Shown piece by piece: positions 1-8,400 of a stretch of 64,000 nt of DNA. The notes under the pieces are model-generated. The model was not told where the DNA came from and searched no databases. It saw nothing but the letters and a program-made list of their open reading frames with translations. Origin of the DNA: an uncultured Shewanella sp. (GTDB taxonomy: Bacteria; Pseudomonadota; Gammaproteobacteria; Enterobacterales; Shewanellaceae); assembly GCA_947503555.1 (NCBI GenBank), contig CANNEE010000001.1:124001-188000 (forward strand), in the 5' to 3' direction. The translations under genes and the position numbers were made by a program. Positions within the stretch are counted from its first letter, which is position 1, and each line of letters opens with the position of its first letter.

Positions 1-400
1 AACGCTGTAGATGAGACAGATTTTTTTGAAGTAATCGAGTCTCGGTTAAATCGGTTAATACAATTAACTGACCAGGCTCGGGATCGAGTGGTGTAATAGC
101 TAGCTTGACTCTACGTCCATTTCTCAATGAAACCTCATGACCATCATCCTCTTGGGGAGAAAAGGACCGTCTTATGACATCTATCCATGCCTGCCCTTCT
201 AATGGCTCGCCTAATAACTCGGCGGCAACTGGATTAGCAACAGAGACAATGCCATCACCGTTTAAGATAATGACCCCAGATGGCATAGCCTGCAAAATAT
301 GCTCCATCCGATTTGACATATTTGCAGCCTCCTGCACAGGCAGCCACTGCTGCTTGCCCTGGTTGATTCTCTCTTCTACTAACTTAGCTCTAGCTAACAT
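1..400 (-). CDS. flrB: FlrB, flagellar sensor histidine kinase (N-terminal part, cut by window edge)
   Basis: The first 133 codons read leftward off the window edge. The ATG at 400 is the only usable start, because an in-frame stop lies a short way upstream. Residues about 25-125 look like a PAS domain (QAMPSGVIILNGDG, then ANPVAAELLGEPLEGQAW), followed by LIVLTDLTETRLLQ, which in this family leads into the histidine-kinase dimerisation helix, outside the window. In Vibrio and Shewanella, FlrB is the cytoplasmic kinase that phosphorylates FlrC to switch on middle flagellar genes. Its position just after flrA, with a terminator between them and a sigma-54 promoter at 437-452, fits that role exactly. 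The kinase catalytic part cannot be checked here. Confidence 0.9.
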   Translation of the reverse strand, partial: MLARAKLVEERINQGKQQWLPVQEAANMSNRMEHILQAMPSGVIILNGDGIVSVANPVAAELLGEPLEGQAWIDVIRRSFSPQEDDGHEVSLRNGRRVKLAITPLDPEPGQLIVLTDLTETRLLQKNLSHLQR

Positions 401-436
401 AGTTGCCCCGTCAAAAAATTGCTCTCAGCAACTTAA

Positions 437-452
437 AGCAGGAAGTGTGCCA
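437..452 (-). promoter_or_regulatory. Sigma-54 promoter of flrB
   Basis: On the minus strand the sequence reads TGGCAC-ACTTC-CTGCT, with the GG and GC pairs exactly 10 bases apart. That is the RpoN -24/-12 pattern, one base off TTGC in the -12 part. It lies about 37 bases before the flrB ATG and downstream of the flrA terminator. In Vibrio, FlrA with sigma-54 drives flrBC, so this is the expected target of the neighbouring gene product. Confidence 0.85.
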
Positions 453-530
453 ATATCGATTCAAAATTAAAACTTTGATTTTAAAAAGCAAAATACAAAC
501 TTAACTTCCAATCAAGCTAGTTAAACGAAA

Positions 531-556
531 AAGCCCAGTCACGAAGGACTGGGCTT
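531..556 (-). terminator. Intrinsic terminator after flrA
   Basis: A perfect GCCCAGTC/GACTGGGC stem with a 6-base loop is followed on the minus strand by CTTTTTCGTTT. It separates flrA from flrB, so flrB must rely mainly on its own promoter. Confidence 0.88.
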
Positions 557-589
557 AACAAAGGCTAAACTATCTTAAAAGAATGAATT

Positions 590-2020
590 TTAGTCTTTAC
601 TCATACCATATTTACGCATTTTCTCTACGAGTGTAGTACGGCGAATTCCTAGCATTTCTGCAGCGCGAGCCACCACATTATCTTGCTGCTCTAGGGCCTG
701 TCGTATCATGTCTATCTCAAGTTCAGCGAGCAGATCTTTCAGATTTACCCCCTCAGGTGGTAACTCCGACGGGAAGCGTGTTTCAGGAATTTCAATCGGC
801 TCATCATCACTAAATATCGAGGCTAATGCATCGCGCTCTAGTTGCTCTTCGCTAACCTCAACACAATACTCAGGGACATCTATATGACGATATTTTAATG
901 GCAAGTCATTAACATCGACCAATCCACCAGGATAGAGAATCGTTAATCTCTCAACTAAATTTGATAATTCTCGAACATTACCCGACCAGTTGTGCTCTTT
1001 TAATGACTCTATTGCCCTCTGTGTAAAGCGGACTTTGCCTCTTCCCTCATTGTAAACTCGACTCACTAACTCTTGTAACAACAAAGGAATATCATCTTTA
1101 CGCTCACTCAAAGAAGGCATTTCAATAGGGAAAACATTTAATCGATAGAACAAGTCTTCCCTAAACTCTCCCTCAGTGATCATGCTTTCCAGATCTCTAT
1201 GGGTCGCGGCCACAACCCTTACATTTGTGGTGATAGTTTTAGTACCGCCGACACGCTCAAATACTTTCTCCTGTAGGACCCTCAATAACTTAACCTGCAT
1301 TTGCAGTGGCATATCGCCAATTTCATCGAGGAAGAGCGTACCATTTTCGGCTAATTCGAACCGACCTTTACGTGAACTTATCGCTCCTGTAAAAGATCCT
1401 TTCTCATGGCCAAATAGCTCACTTTCCAGCAGCTCTGCAGGGATAGCTCCACAGTTAACTGGAATAAAAGGGCCATCACGTCGATCCGACATATAGTGAA
1501 TATTACGCGCTACCACTTCCTTACCCGTGCCCGACTGCCCCAACACCATCACTGTAGCATCAGAATTTGCCACCTGATTAATCAAGTGTCGAACATGGGC
1601 AATACCGTCACTGCGCCCAACCATGCTACGAAAAAGCTTAGTTTGGTTAGCGCTCGTAGGTATTTGAGGACGCTTTGCTTGGCCAAATACTTGGCAAAAA
1701 TGTAGTAGTTCAGTTAGCTGAGGATAATTAAAAGGTTCGGCAATTGTGCCCAGAACATTAGATTCGTGCAGTTCTTCTTTTTCACCTAACAATAAGATAG
1801 GTTGCCATGGCAAACTAGAACATAACTTCTTTAACTCTTGCTGACTGTAGGAATCTGCCACTAACACTAGCGCCCTATAGCGGGTCGAGTCAGTGAGCTC
1901 ACTGACTTCGGCTAAGGAAATAGTCACAAAAGATTCACCAAGAAACTCGAAAATGCAAGATAAGCTGGTAAAGCGCTCTGGCTGGTTTCCTACAAGTAAA
2001 ATTCGTTGGTCTGTTTGCAT
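590..2020 (-). CDS. flrA: FlrA, sigma-54-dependent master activator of flagellar genes
   Basis: A 476-residue FleQ/FlrA-type enhancer-binding protein. Residues 1-115 form a receiver-like domain without a clear phosphoacceptor aspartate pocket, as is usual in FleQ/FlrA. An AAA+ domain spans about 135-365, with Walker A GQSGTGKE at 161-168 and Walker B LFLDEIGD near 230. A Fis-type helix-turn-helix (VARAAEMLGIRRTTL) is at about 450-465. The sigma-54 contact loop reads GSFTGA at 208-213 rather than GAFTGA, a conservative change. FlrA sits at the top of the polar flagellar hierarchy and activates flrBC and other class II promoters; the downstream flrB promoter has the matching signature. No sigma-54 promoter was seen upstream of flrA itself. 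Confidence 0.96.
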   Translation of the reverse strand: MQTDQRILLVGNQPERFTSLSCIFEFLGESFVTISLAEVSELTDSTRYRALVLVADSYSQQELKKLCSSLPWQPILLLGEKEELHESNVLGTIAEPFNYPQLTELLHFCQVFGQAKRPQIPTSANQTKLFRSMVGRSDGIAHVRHLINQVANSDATVMVLGQSGTGKEVVARNIHYMSDRRDGPFIPVNCGAIPAELLESELFGHEKGSFTGAISSRKGRFELAENGTLFLDEIGDMPLQMQVKLLRVLQEKVFERVGGTKTITTNVRVVAATHRDLESMITEGEFREDLFYRLNVFPIEMPSLSERKDDIPLLLQELVSRVYNEGRGKVRFTQRAIESLKEHNWSGNVRELSNLVERLTILYPGGLVDVNDLPLKYRHIDVPEYCVEVSEEQLERDALASIFSDDEPIEIPETRFPSELPPEGVNLKDLLAELEIDMIRQALEQQDNVVARAAEMLGIRRTTLVEKMRKYGMSKD

Positions 2021-2276
2021 CGTTCAATAAGCCATTAAGCACTAAAATATGTTAATTCGCCGTTGTAATTCATTTTAATCAGTATTGCATATAACAATAA
2101 CAGTTAGGCAATTTCAGTCATTTTAACTCTTTACTGTCGAATATTGTATTATCGCAACAACATAAGCAAGTCTCATATGAACTTTATGTCTAACTCATTT
2201 GATTTTAGTTTATTTTTTCTTCTATAGTAACGACAAAGGTCAATTTTCTGACGCCTGACATCTTTTTAGTAGAAAA

Positions 2277-2304
2277 CAAAAAGGACGCATCCGCGTCCTT
2301 TTGC
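2277..2304 (-). terminator. Intrinsic terminator after fliS
   Basis: AAAAGGACGC pairs with GCGTCCTTTT around a 4-base loop. On the minus strand the stem is followed by TTTTTGTTTTC. It closes the flagellin-flaG-fliD-fliT-fliS stretch just before flrA. The rest of the 298-base gap to flrA (2021-2318) is AT-rich and no other structure was recognised in it. Confidence 0.88.
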
Positions 2305-2318
2305 ATAGTCTTTAACAA

Positions 2319-2729
2319 TTAAAGTGTATTGGTTGCTGAAGTTAACTGGTGCTTATCCTCAGGAATAGCATCCCAACCTTCTTTAATTGTTGTTAAAAGT
2401 CCACTTACATCATCAAGTGCTTGAATATCATTGTTTACATTAGCTTCTGATAACTTAACTAACATAAAGTCATATAGCGCATTTAAATTAGCAGCAACAT
2501 CACCTTCGGTCTCCATGTTTAAACTGCCATTTAAGCCTGCAATAATGCTAATTGCTTTGCCTATACTCTCCCCTTTCTGCGCATAATTATTTTGCTCAAT
2601 GGCATACTTGCCTTGAGCTATGCGCTGAAGAGCGCCTTCAAACATCATCTGAATCAGTCTGTGGGGTGACGCAACAGCGATTTCACTTTCGAGTGACACT
2701 TTGCGATATGATTGTAATGACCCTCTCAT
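2319..2729 (-). CDS. fliS: FliS, flagellin export chaperone
   Basis: A 136-residue protein of the all-helical FliS family, normally 125-140 residues. The N-terminal pattern SLQSYRKVSLESEIAVASPHRLIQMMFEGAL is split here only by normal family variation; the SPHRLIQMMFEGAL segment is diagnostic. FliS binds the disordered C-terminal end of flagellin in the cytoplasm and keeps it unpolymerised until export. The gene is 6 bases downstream of the fliT-like gene, so the two are co-transcribed and probably coupled in translation. Confidence 0.95.
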   Translation of the reverse strand: MRGSLQSYRKVSLESEIAVASPHRLIQMMFEGALQRIAQGKYAIEQNNYAQKGESIGKAISIIAGLNGSLNMETEGDVAANLNALYDFMLVKLSEANVNNDIQALDDVSGLLTTIKEGWDAIPEDKHQLTSATNTL

Positions 2730-2735
2730 GAGTAC

Positions 2736-3083
2736 CTACCTATTTGCATCTATACTTTTATAAACATTAATCTGACGCTGGCCTTGCTTACCAGAGTGCA
2801 ATAGCGCCTGTAATTTTGCCATTGCTTTTTTGGCTTTCACTTTTAGGCTATACGTCAACTCCAATTGCTGCTCCAAATAGGCTCTTTCTACAAAAGCGGT
2901 GTCAGCAATCAAAACGTCAAGTAACTTTTGACGCTCGTCGATCTTATTAAGCAAATTCAATGCCAGGCTTTCGCTTCTTTCATCTTCTACAGCTGAATCA
3001 TTAAAAACAGACAAGCACTCCAAGCACTCTCTATTAATACTATCTATTTGATGTAACAACTCTTGCTGCTCTGGGGTCACCAT
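2736..3083 (-). CDS. FliT/FlaI-like flagellar chaperone
   Basis: A 115-residue, predominantly helical and charged protein between fliD and fliS, the position of the FliT-type export chaperone (called FlaI in Vibrio). FliT family proteins bind the filament cap FliD. Sequence similarity in this family is low, so the call rests mainly on size, helical character and position. No catalytic motif is visible. The start is the ATG at 3083, with no strong ribosome binding site. Confidence 0.72.
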   Translation of the reverse strand: MVTPEQQELLHQIDSINRECLECLSVFNDSAVEDERSESLALNLLNKIDERQKLLDVLIADTAFVERAYLEQQLELTYSLKVKAKKAMAKLQALLHSGKQGQRQINVYKSIDANR

Positions 3084-3128
3084 ATTATCTATAACACCAC
3101 TATCCTAACTGAACTATAAAAGTACTGG

Positions 3129-4493
3129 CTACTTAGTCTTTCTTACAAGGCCTGGTAGCGCGTCTAAACGAGACTTCAAGTCAGCACTTTGTCGATTCAA
3201 GTTACCAACAACGGCATCCATAGCATTATATTGCTTATAGAGTCTCGCTTCTAAAGCCGCCATTTTTCTCGTATGTTCTGCTCTTTGATCTTTTATTCTA
3301 TCTATTTGACCATCAAGAGAGTTGTCTCTTCCATCAATAATGCCACCAGTACCAATATAAGAATCAAGAATCTTATCGAGTTTGGGCATTAACCCTGTGG
3401 TCTCATTAGTGAACATTTCTTTCATATTATCAAGGTCACCCTTTAGTGCCTCGCTTAATACTTTATCCTCAATTTTCAATGTACCATCACGTTGAGTAGT
3501 GATCCCCATTGCGGCAAGAGATTGTTCACCTGTACCAGCAGGGTATGCTGATGATAATGCTCCCCTGAGCTGGCTTTGAATACTCCGGGGCAAGGCATCA
3601 CCCTGCAAAACTGCAGCCGTTTTCGTTTCCGCATTATAACTGGTTAAACCTGACATAGACTTAGCCAGAGCATTATAAGCTTCTACAAAAGCCTGAATTC
3701 CACCCTTAATAGAACTAGTGTCTTTCTCGACGCTTAATGTCGTTGTCTTCGACATATCGGCATCTTTAAGGTTTAGGGTTACACCAGCAATTGCACCTTC
3801 GACTTTATTGCTACTTGAAGTTAATTTTAGTCCATCGACATACACAATAGAGTCTTTTGCTGCTTGAAGCTCCGACATTGCGAAAGTATCAGCAAGAACA
3901 GTTCCTGCTCCAGTATCTGTAGCCGTAACCGTAATATTATTTGCAGTTCCAGTTTCATTCGATGTTAAAACTAGCTTGGCACCAGCATCACTATTAACGA
4001 TAGTCGCTGTCACCCCCACATTGTTTTCATCTTCATTAATTTTTGTAACTAAAGACTGCAAAGTGTCTTCAGCTGTGACTTCTACATCAAAGTCCTTACC
4101 ATCGACAGCAAAATTAAGAGAGCCCGTATCAAGTGGTGCAGTAACATCAGCAACAGCTATAGTGCCGACCTTTTGACTAACGGCAAGTTGCTCAACTTGG
4201 AGACTATAGCTACCTTTAACAGCTGTTTCATCCACGGTTGCCGATGCATAGTCGTTATTTGATAATGTTATACTGTTGGAATCAAAAGACTTAGGATCTG
4301 ACAAGAATTTGAGGCTGTCTTGAAAATCAGACATGCTACTTTTCAAAGTACCCAAGGCCGATATTTCAGCAGTAATTCTGCCCTCTTGAGCATCAAACTT
4401 AGCGACTTTAGGATCACTTTCCGCTTTGACTAAAGCTGAAACAATACCATTAATGTCTAAACCAGAGCCTAGACCCACCGATGTTAATGCCAT
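3129..4493 (-). CDS. fliD: FliD, flagellar filament cap (HAP2)
   Basis: A 454-residue protein with the conserved FliD N-terminus SVGLGSGLDINGIVSALVKAE (shown in part) and a coiled C-terminal segment near 400-450 (RKMAALEARLYKQYNAMDAVV). The middle is rich in threonine and alanine, like the outer domains of this family. FliD forms a cap at the filament tip that guides assembly of exported flagellin. It lies between flaG and the fliT-like chaperone gene, the standard Shewanella/Vibrio order. Confidence 0.95.
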   Translation of the reverse strand: MALTSVGLGSGLDINGIVSALVKAESDPKVAKFDAQEGRITAEISALGTLKSSMSDFQDSLKFLSDPKSFDSNSITLSNNDYASATVDETAVKGSYSLQVEQLAVSQKVGTIAVADVTAPLDTGSLNFAVDGKDFDVEVTAEDTLQSLVTKINEDENNVGVTATIVNSDAGAKLVLTSNETGTANNITVTATDTGAGTVLADTFAMSELQAAKDSIVYVDGLKLTSSSNKVEGAIAGVTLNLKDADMSKTTTLSVEKDTSSIKGGIQAFVEAYNALAKSMSGLTSYNAETKTAAVLQGDALPRSIQSQLRGALSSAYPAGTGEQSLAAMGITTQRDGTLKIEDKVLSEALKGDLDNMKEMFTNETTGLMPKLDKILDSYIGTGGIIDGRDNSLDGQIDRIKDQRAEHTRKMAALEARLYKQYNAMDAVVGNLNRQSADLKSRLDALPGLVRKTK

Positions 4494-4575
4494 AACAACC
4501 TCTACTAATACTCACGTAACTCGCTGCAGCTTAGTTCGAACAGCAATCTCATAACAATTATCACAATTCAACACG

Positions 4576-5004
4576 TTAGGCTTCTGTTCTCATTAAAAGC
4601 CCTTTTACATCCTGCAGCTTTTGTGCCAACTCAAGCGCCTCATCACTGGGGATCTGACGGATCAGCTCACCAGAATCTATATCCATCACTTTTACAACGG
4701 CAGTACCCGAATCTTCATCAACAGAAAAAGCTAAATCTTTGTTCATCAACTTCATGACATCAGAAAGCTCTTCTACAACAGACTCCAGAGCTTGCTTTTC
4801 AACCTCTTCTTCCTTCTCACTTTTAGCGTCGGCTTCTTCTGCCTTTTTCAGCTTATCTACAACTTGTGTAGAAGCAAGTTGGTTCGCTTGCTGGACATTT
4901 TCACTCTGAGGTTGATTAAGACCTGCTCGACTTTTCGTCTCCGCTTCTAATTCAGGGCGGTTTGGCATAGATGGATGAGTTGCATTCGATATATTGATAT
5001 CCAT
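4576..5004 (-). CDS. flaG: FlaG family flagellar protein
   Basis: A 142-residue protein. The C-terminal half matches the FlaG family (SVDEDSGTAVVKVMDIDSGELIRQIPSDEAL in part, then LAQKLQDVKGLL). The N-terminal half is low-complexity and highly charged. FlaG proteins influence filament length in polar flagellates, but the mechanism is not settled. The gene follows the flagellins and precedes fliD. A terminator-like hairpin at 5069-5098 lies upstream, so flaG may be read by partial readthrough or by a promoter not recognised here. Confidence 0.9.
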   Translation of the reverse strand: MDINISNATHPSMPNRPELEAETKSRAGLNQPQSENVQQANQLASTQVVDKLKKAEEADAKSEKEEEVEKQALESVVEELSDVMKLMNKDLAFSVDEDSGTAVVKVMDIDSGELIRQIPSDEALELAQKLQDVKGLLMRTEA

Positions 5005-5068
5005 AACACCCTCTCTTCACGCTATTTTAGGCTTACATTAACCCATAAACTTAAGCACATTTTAACAA

Positions 5069-5098
5069 AAAGGAAGATTCAATAGTGAATCTTCCTTT
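5069..5098 (-). terminator. Terminator after the second flagellin
   Basis: AGGAAGATTCA pairs perfectly with TGAATCTTCCT over an ATAG loop. The minus strand continues CCTTTTTGTTAAAA. It sits between the flagellin stop (5164) and flaG. A second hairpin (GAGGCTCA/TGAGCCTC, 5128-5149) lies just before it without a T-tract and may protect the flagellin mRNA end. Confidence 0.82.
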
Positions 5099-5163
5099 AA
5101 TTTACTTCTTATTTTGACGATTCACAGAGGCTCAAGTTTATGAGCCTCTATTAAGCTTAGCTA

Positions 5164-6582
5164 TTAAAGTAGCGATAGAGCCACTTGTGGTAGCTGATTC
5201 GCCTGAGCCAACATAGAAGATGAAGACTGAGATAGAATCTGCTGCTTACTTAGCTGTGCACTTTCCGCTGCGAAATCTACGTCTTGAATTCGGCTACGTG
5301 CATCAGAAACGTTATTTTGAATATTACCTAAGTTATTCAAGGTAAAGTTCATTCTGTTCTGTACCGCACCTAAGTCAGCACGTTGGCTATCAATACCAGC
5401 TAACGCCGCATCAATTACCGCTAACGCATCTTGTGCACCACTTGCTGTACCTATGTCCACATCTTTAATAGTACTCAGTGTTGAAGCACCTGCAGTAGCA
5501 GTCAAGGCGGTAGCGCCTGTACCCGTTACAGTAAATGCAGCACTAGATGAGAAAGATAATTCAGAGTTTACGACTACACCACCAGCATCAACCGTGTCAG
5601 CAGCACCTACAGCCGCACCAGAAGAAGAGATAGTTTGCATAGTTAGAGTACCACCAGCAGGGCCTACTGCTTTAATACCTGCAACGTTTTCAGCTTCAAT
5701 GGTTAGCTTATTTGTAGTGGTATCAAAAGTCGCTGTATGTCCATCTTTACCGATAGCAGTAGCAAGATCAGCCATGCTTCCGTTAAACTTACTTAAATCG
5801 TAGCTATCTGTACCTATATCTAAAGTACCGTTATCCGCTGCAGTAAAGCCCGCTAGCTCAACCGATACTGTAGTCTTAGCTTCAACACCGGTTCCCAAAG
5901 CGTTAAGTGTATTAGCAGCAGCAAGAGCGTCACCACCAGATACGTCGGTTGCTACAGATGTACCGTTAGGACCACTTAAAATAATACCTGTTGCACCAGT
6001 AACGTTACCATAAGCTGTACCAGCTGCAGCTGCGATACCTAATACAGTACCAGCACCAGTTTTTTGATGTTGACCCAGTGCGTTTGCTGATACATCGCTT
6101 AGAGAAACTGAAATCGTTTCATTTGCATTCGAACCAACTTGGAATTTCTGAGTACCATAGCTACCATCAAGTAACTTTTGACCACCGAAAGAGGTGGTAT
6201 CTGCGATACGAGTCAATTCAGTTTGTAAAGAAGAGATTTCTTTTTGCATTGCTTCACGGTCTGAAGCAGAGTTTGAACCGTTAGCAGATTGCAAAGAGAG
6301 GTCGCGCATACGCTGTAGAATATTGGTAGACTCTTGCATCGCACCTTCAGCTGTTTGGGCGATAGAGATACCATCGTTAGCATTACGCATTGCTACACCG
6401 ATACCGTTAATCTGGCTGGTCATACGGTTAGAGATTTGTAGACCTGCGGCATCATCTTTAGCACTGTTAATACGAAGACCCGATGCTAAACGCTCCATAG
6501 AGGTCGCAGTGGCAGTTTGAGCTTTATTCAAGTTACCCTGAGCTCGCATTGAAGTGACGTTAGTATTTACTGAAATAGCCAT
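5164..6582 (-). CDS. flaB: Flagellin, second copy (FlaB-like)
   Basis: A 472-residue flagellin. It has the conserved N-terminal D0/D1 segment (about 1-165, with [19 protein letters not shown]) and C-terminal D1/D0 segment (about 385-472, with [21 protein letters not shown]). Between them is a central insert of over 200 residues, rich in alanine, glycine and threonine, forming surface domains. As known from family comparisons, S. oneidensis flagellins are near 270 residues and lack such an insert. It is almost identical to the neighbouring flagellin, ending ...VALSLL without the two final glycines. A textbook sigma-28 promoter lies 79 bases upstream. The name flaB follows gene order in S. oneidensis and is an inference. 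Confidence 0.95.
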   Translation of the reverse strand: MAISVNTNVTSMRAQGNLNKAQTATATSMERLASGLRINSAKDDAAGLQISNRMTSQINGIGVAMRNANDGISIAQTAEGAMQESTNILQRMRDLSLQSANGSNSASDREAMQKEISSLQTELTRIADTTSFGGQKLLDGSYGTQKFQVGSNANETISVSLSDVSANALGQHQKTGAGTVLGIAAAAGTAYGNVTGATGIILSGPNGTSVATDVSGGDALAAANTLNALGTGVEAKTTVSVELAGFTAADNGTLDIGTDSYDLSKFNGSMADLATAIGKDGHTATFDTTTNKLTIEAENVAGIKAVGPAGGTLTMQTISSSGAAVGAADTVDAGGVVVNSELSFSSSAAFTVTGTGATALTATAGASTLSTIKDVDIGTASGAQDALAVIDAALAGIDSQRADLGAVQNRMNFTLNNLGNIQNNVSDARSRIQDVDFAAESAQLSKQQILSQSSSSMLAQANQLPQVALSLL

Positions 6583-6660
6583 AATGTATTCCTCTTCATT
6601 CCTGACTTAGACTTTGCCTGTCTACATTAAGCCAGGCGGATCTTATTGGTTACACTTAGG

Positions 6661-6687
6661 TTAGCGGCAGGAAGAAAAAGAACTTTA
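6661..6687 (-). promoter_or_regulatory. Sigma-28 (FliA) promoter of the second flagellin
   Basis: On the minus strand TAAAGTTC is followed after 11 bases by GCCGCTAA, one position off the FliA -10 consensus GCCGATAA. It is about 79 bases upstream of the flagellin ATG. This marks the gene as a late, FliA/FlgM-controlled class. Confidence 0.88.
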
Positions 6688-6739
6688 GCTTTTTTTTTAT
6701 ACTCAGCAAAAAAGATTTTTTATTGTTATAAATCAAACA

Positions 6740-6776
6740 ATAATGCCAGCTTCAATGTTCATTGGAGCTGGCATTA
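6740..6776 (-). terminator. Hairpin terminator after the first flagellin
   Basis: AATGCCAGCT pairs with AGCTGGCATT, with an inner CAAT/ATTG pair extending the stem. On the minus strand it is followed by ATTGTTTGATTT, a weak U-tract. It separates the first flagellin from the sigma-28 promoter of the second one. Confidence 0.75.
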
Positions 6777-6804
6777 TATTATCATTTAAGGCGAAAGTTA
6801 TTGA

Positions 6805-8229
6805 TTAACCACCCAATAATGAGAGCGCCACTTGAGGTAACTGATTCGCCTGAGCCAACATAGAAGATGAAGACTGAGACAAAATCTGCTGTTTACTAAG
6901 CTCAGCACTTTCCGCAGCAAAATCTACATCCTGAATTCGGCTTCGAGCATCAGACACGTTATTTTGCACATTACCAAGGTTATTAATAGTAAAGCTCATG
7001 CGGTTTTGTGCAGCACCTAAATCAGCACGCTGGCTATCAATGCCTGCAAGCGCAGCATCAATAACTGCTAATGCGTTTTGTGCACCATCAGCTGTTCCAA
7101 TATCAATATCTTTTACCGTATTCAGTGATGACGCTCCAGCAGTTGCTGTCAATGCTGTTGCACCTGTACCAGTTACGGTAAATGCCGCACTTGACGAGAA
7201 ATCTAGTTCTGAGTTTACCACGACACCACCAGCATCAACCGTATCAGCCGCACCCACTGCAGCGCCAGCAGAAGAAATAGTCTGCATGGTCAAAGTACCA
7301 CCAGCAGGGCCTACAGCTTTAATACCAGCCACGTTTTCGGCAGAAATTGTCAATTTGTTGGTAGTAACATCATAAGTTGCAGAGTGCCCATCTTTACCGA
7401 TAGCCGCAGCTAACTCAGACATACTGCCGTTAAACTTACTCAAGTCGTAGCTGTCAGTACCTATATCTAAGGTGCCATTATCCGCAGCAGTAAAACCAGC
7501 TAATTCCACAGATACTTTCGCTTTCACATCAATACCCGTACCTAGAGCATTCAATGTATTAGATGCGGCAAGAGCATCACCACCTGACACATCTGTCGCA
7601 ACAGAAGTACCATTTGGTCCACTTAAAATAATACCTGTCGCACCAGTGACATTGGTATAGGCAGTACCAGCAGCTGCAGCGATACCTAAAACCGTACCAG
7701 CGCCTGTCTTTTGATGTTGTCCAATGGCGTTAGCAGATACATCACCAATAGAAATTGCAATCGTTTCGTTGGCATTTGCACCTACTTGGAACTTTTGCGT
7801 ACCATAACTACCATCTAGTAGCTTCTGTCCACCAAAAGACGTCGTGTCGGCAATTCTTGTCAATTCCGTTTGTAATGCAGATAACTCTTTTTGCATTGCT
7901 TCTCTATCATCGGCCGAGTTTGAACCGTTTGCCGATTGCAAAGATAGATCACGCATACGCTGAAGAATGTTTGTCGACTCTTGCATCGCACCTTCTGCAG
8001 TTTGGGCAATCGAAATACCATCGTTAGCATTACGAATCGCCACACCGATACCATTAATTTGGCTGGTCATACGGTTAGAGATCTGCAAACCTGCCGCATC
8101 ATCTTTTGCACTGTTAATACGTAGTCCAGATGCTAGACGTTCCATTGAGGTTGCTGTCGCAGATTGAGCTTTATTCAAGTTACCCTGAGCTCGCATTGAT
8201 GTCACATTAGTATTAACGGATATAGCCAT
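6805..8229 (-). CDS. flaA: Flagellin, first copy (FlaA-like)
   Basis: A 474-residue flagellin, nearly the same sequence as the downstream copy across D0/D1 and also across the central surface insert. It differs at scattered positions (for example GVAIRNAN versus GVAMRNAN near residue 80) and ends in an extra GG. It lies 171 bases after flgL. A small GCCAAG/CTTGGC hairpin (8255-8274) is in its leader. Unlike the second copy, it has no recognisable sigma-28 or sigma-54 promoter. In polar Shewanella two flagellins are laid down in a base-to-tip order; differing promoters would suit that. The flaA name is by synteny. Confidence 0.94.
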   Translation of the reverse strand: MAISVNTNVTSMRAQGNLNKAQSATATSMERLASGLRINSAKDDAAGLQISNRMTSQINGIGVAIRNANDGISIAQTAEGAMQESTNILQRMRDLSLQSANGSNSADDREAMQKELSALQTELTRIADTTSFGGQKLLDGSYGTQKFQVGANANETIAISIGDVSANAIGQHQKTGAGTVLGIAAAAGTAYTNVTGATGIILSGPNGTSVATDVSGGDALAASNTLNALGTGIDVKAKVSVELAGFTAADNGTLDIGTDSYDLSKFNGSMSELAAAIGKDGHSATYDVTTNKLTISAENVAGIKAVGPAGGTLTMQTISSAGAAVGAADTVDAGGVVVNSELDFSSSAAFTVTGTGATALTATAGASSLNTVKDIDIGTADGAQNALAVIDAALAGIDSQRADLGAAQNRMSFTINNLGNVQNNVSDARSRIQDVDFAAESAELSKQQILSQSSSSMLAQANQLPQVALSLLGG

Positions 8230-8400
8230 TATATAATCCTCTTCTTAGTTTACTGCCAAGACTCGGAGCTTGGCTAAACTGCTAACTGCTAATATTGTCA
8301 CAGCTACATACAGCTTATTTACTCTTAGTGTTAAACCTATATCGAATCGTATTCGACAATCTTCTTTACTACATTTGTTCTACTTCTGTTGATTACACTT

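Noticed and set aside
174-470. Plus-strand 98-codon ORF at the left edge
   Set aside because: It is the complement of flrB, which has a clear PAS-kinase reading on the minus strand with a matching promoter.
5453-5803. Plus-strand ORFs antisense to both flagellins (also 6998-7375 and others)
   Set aside because: Their alanine/valine/proline-rich composition is the mirror of the flagellin coding strand; there are no ribosome binding sites and the same pattern arises in both copies.
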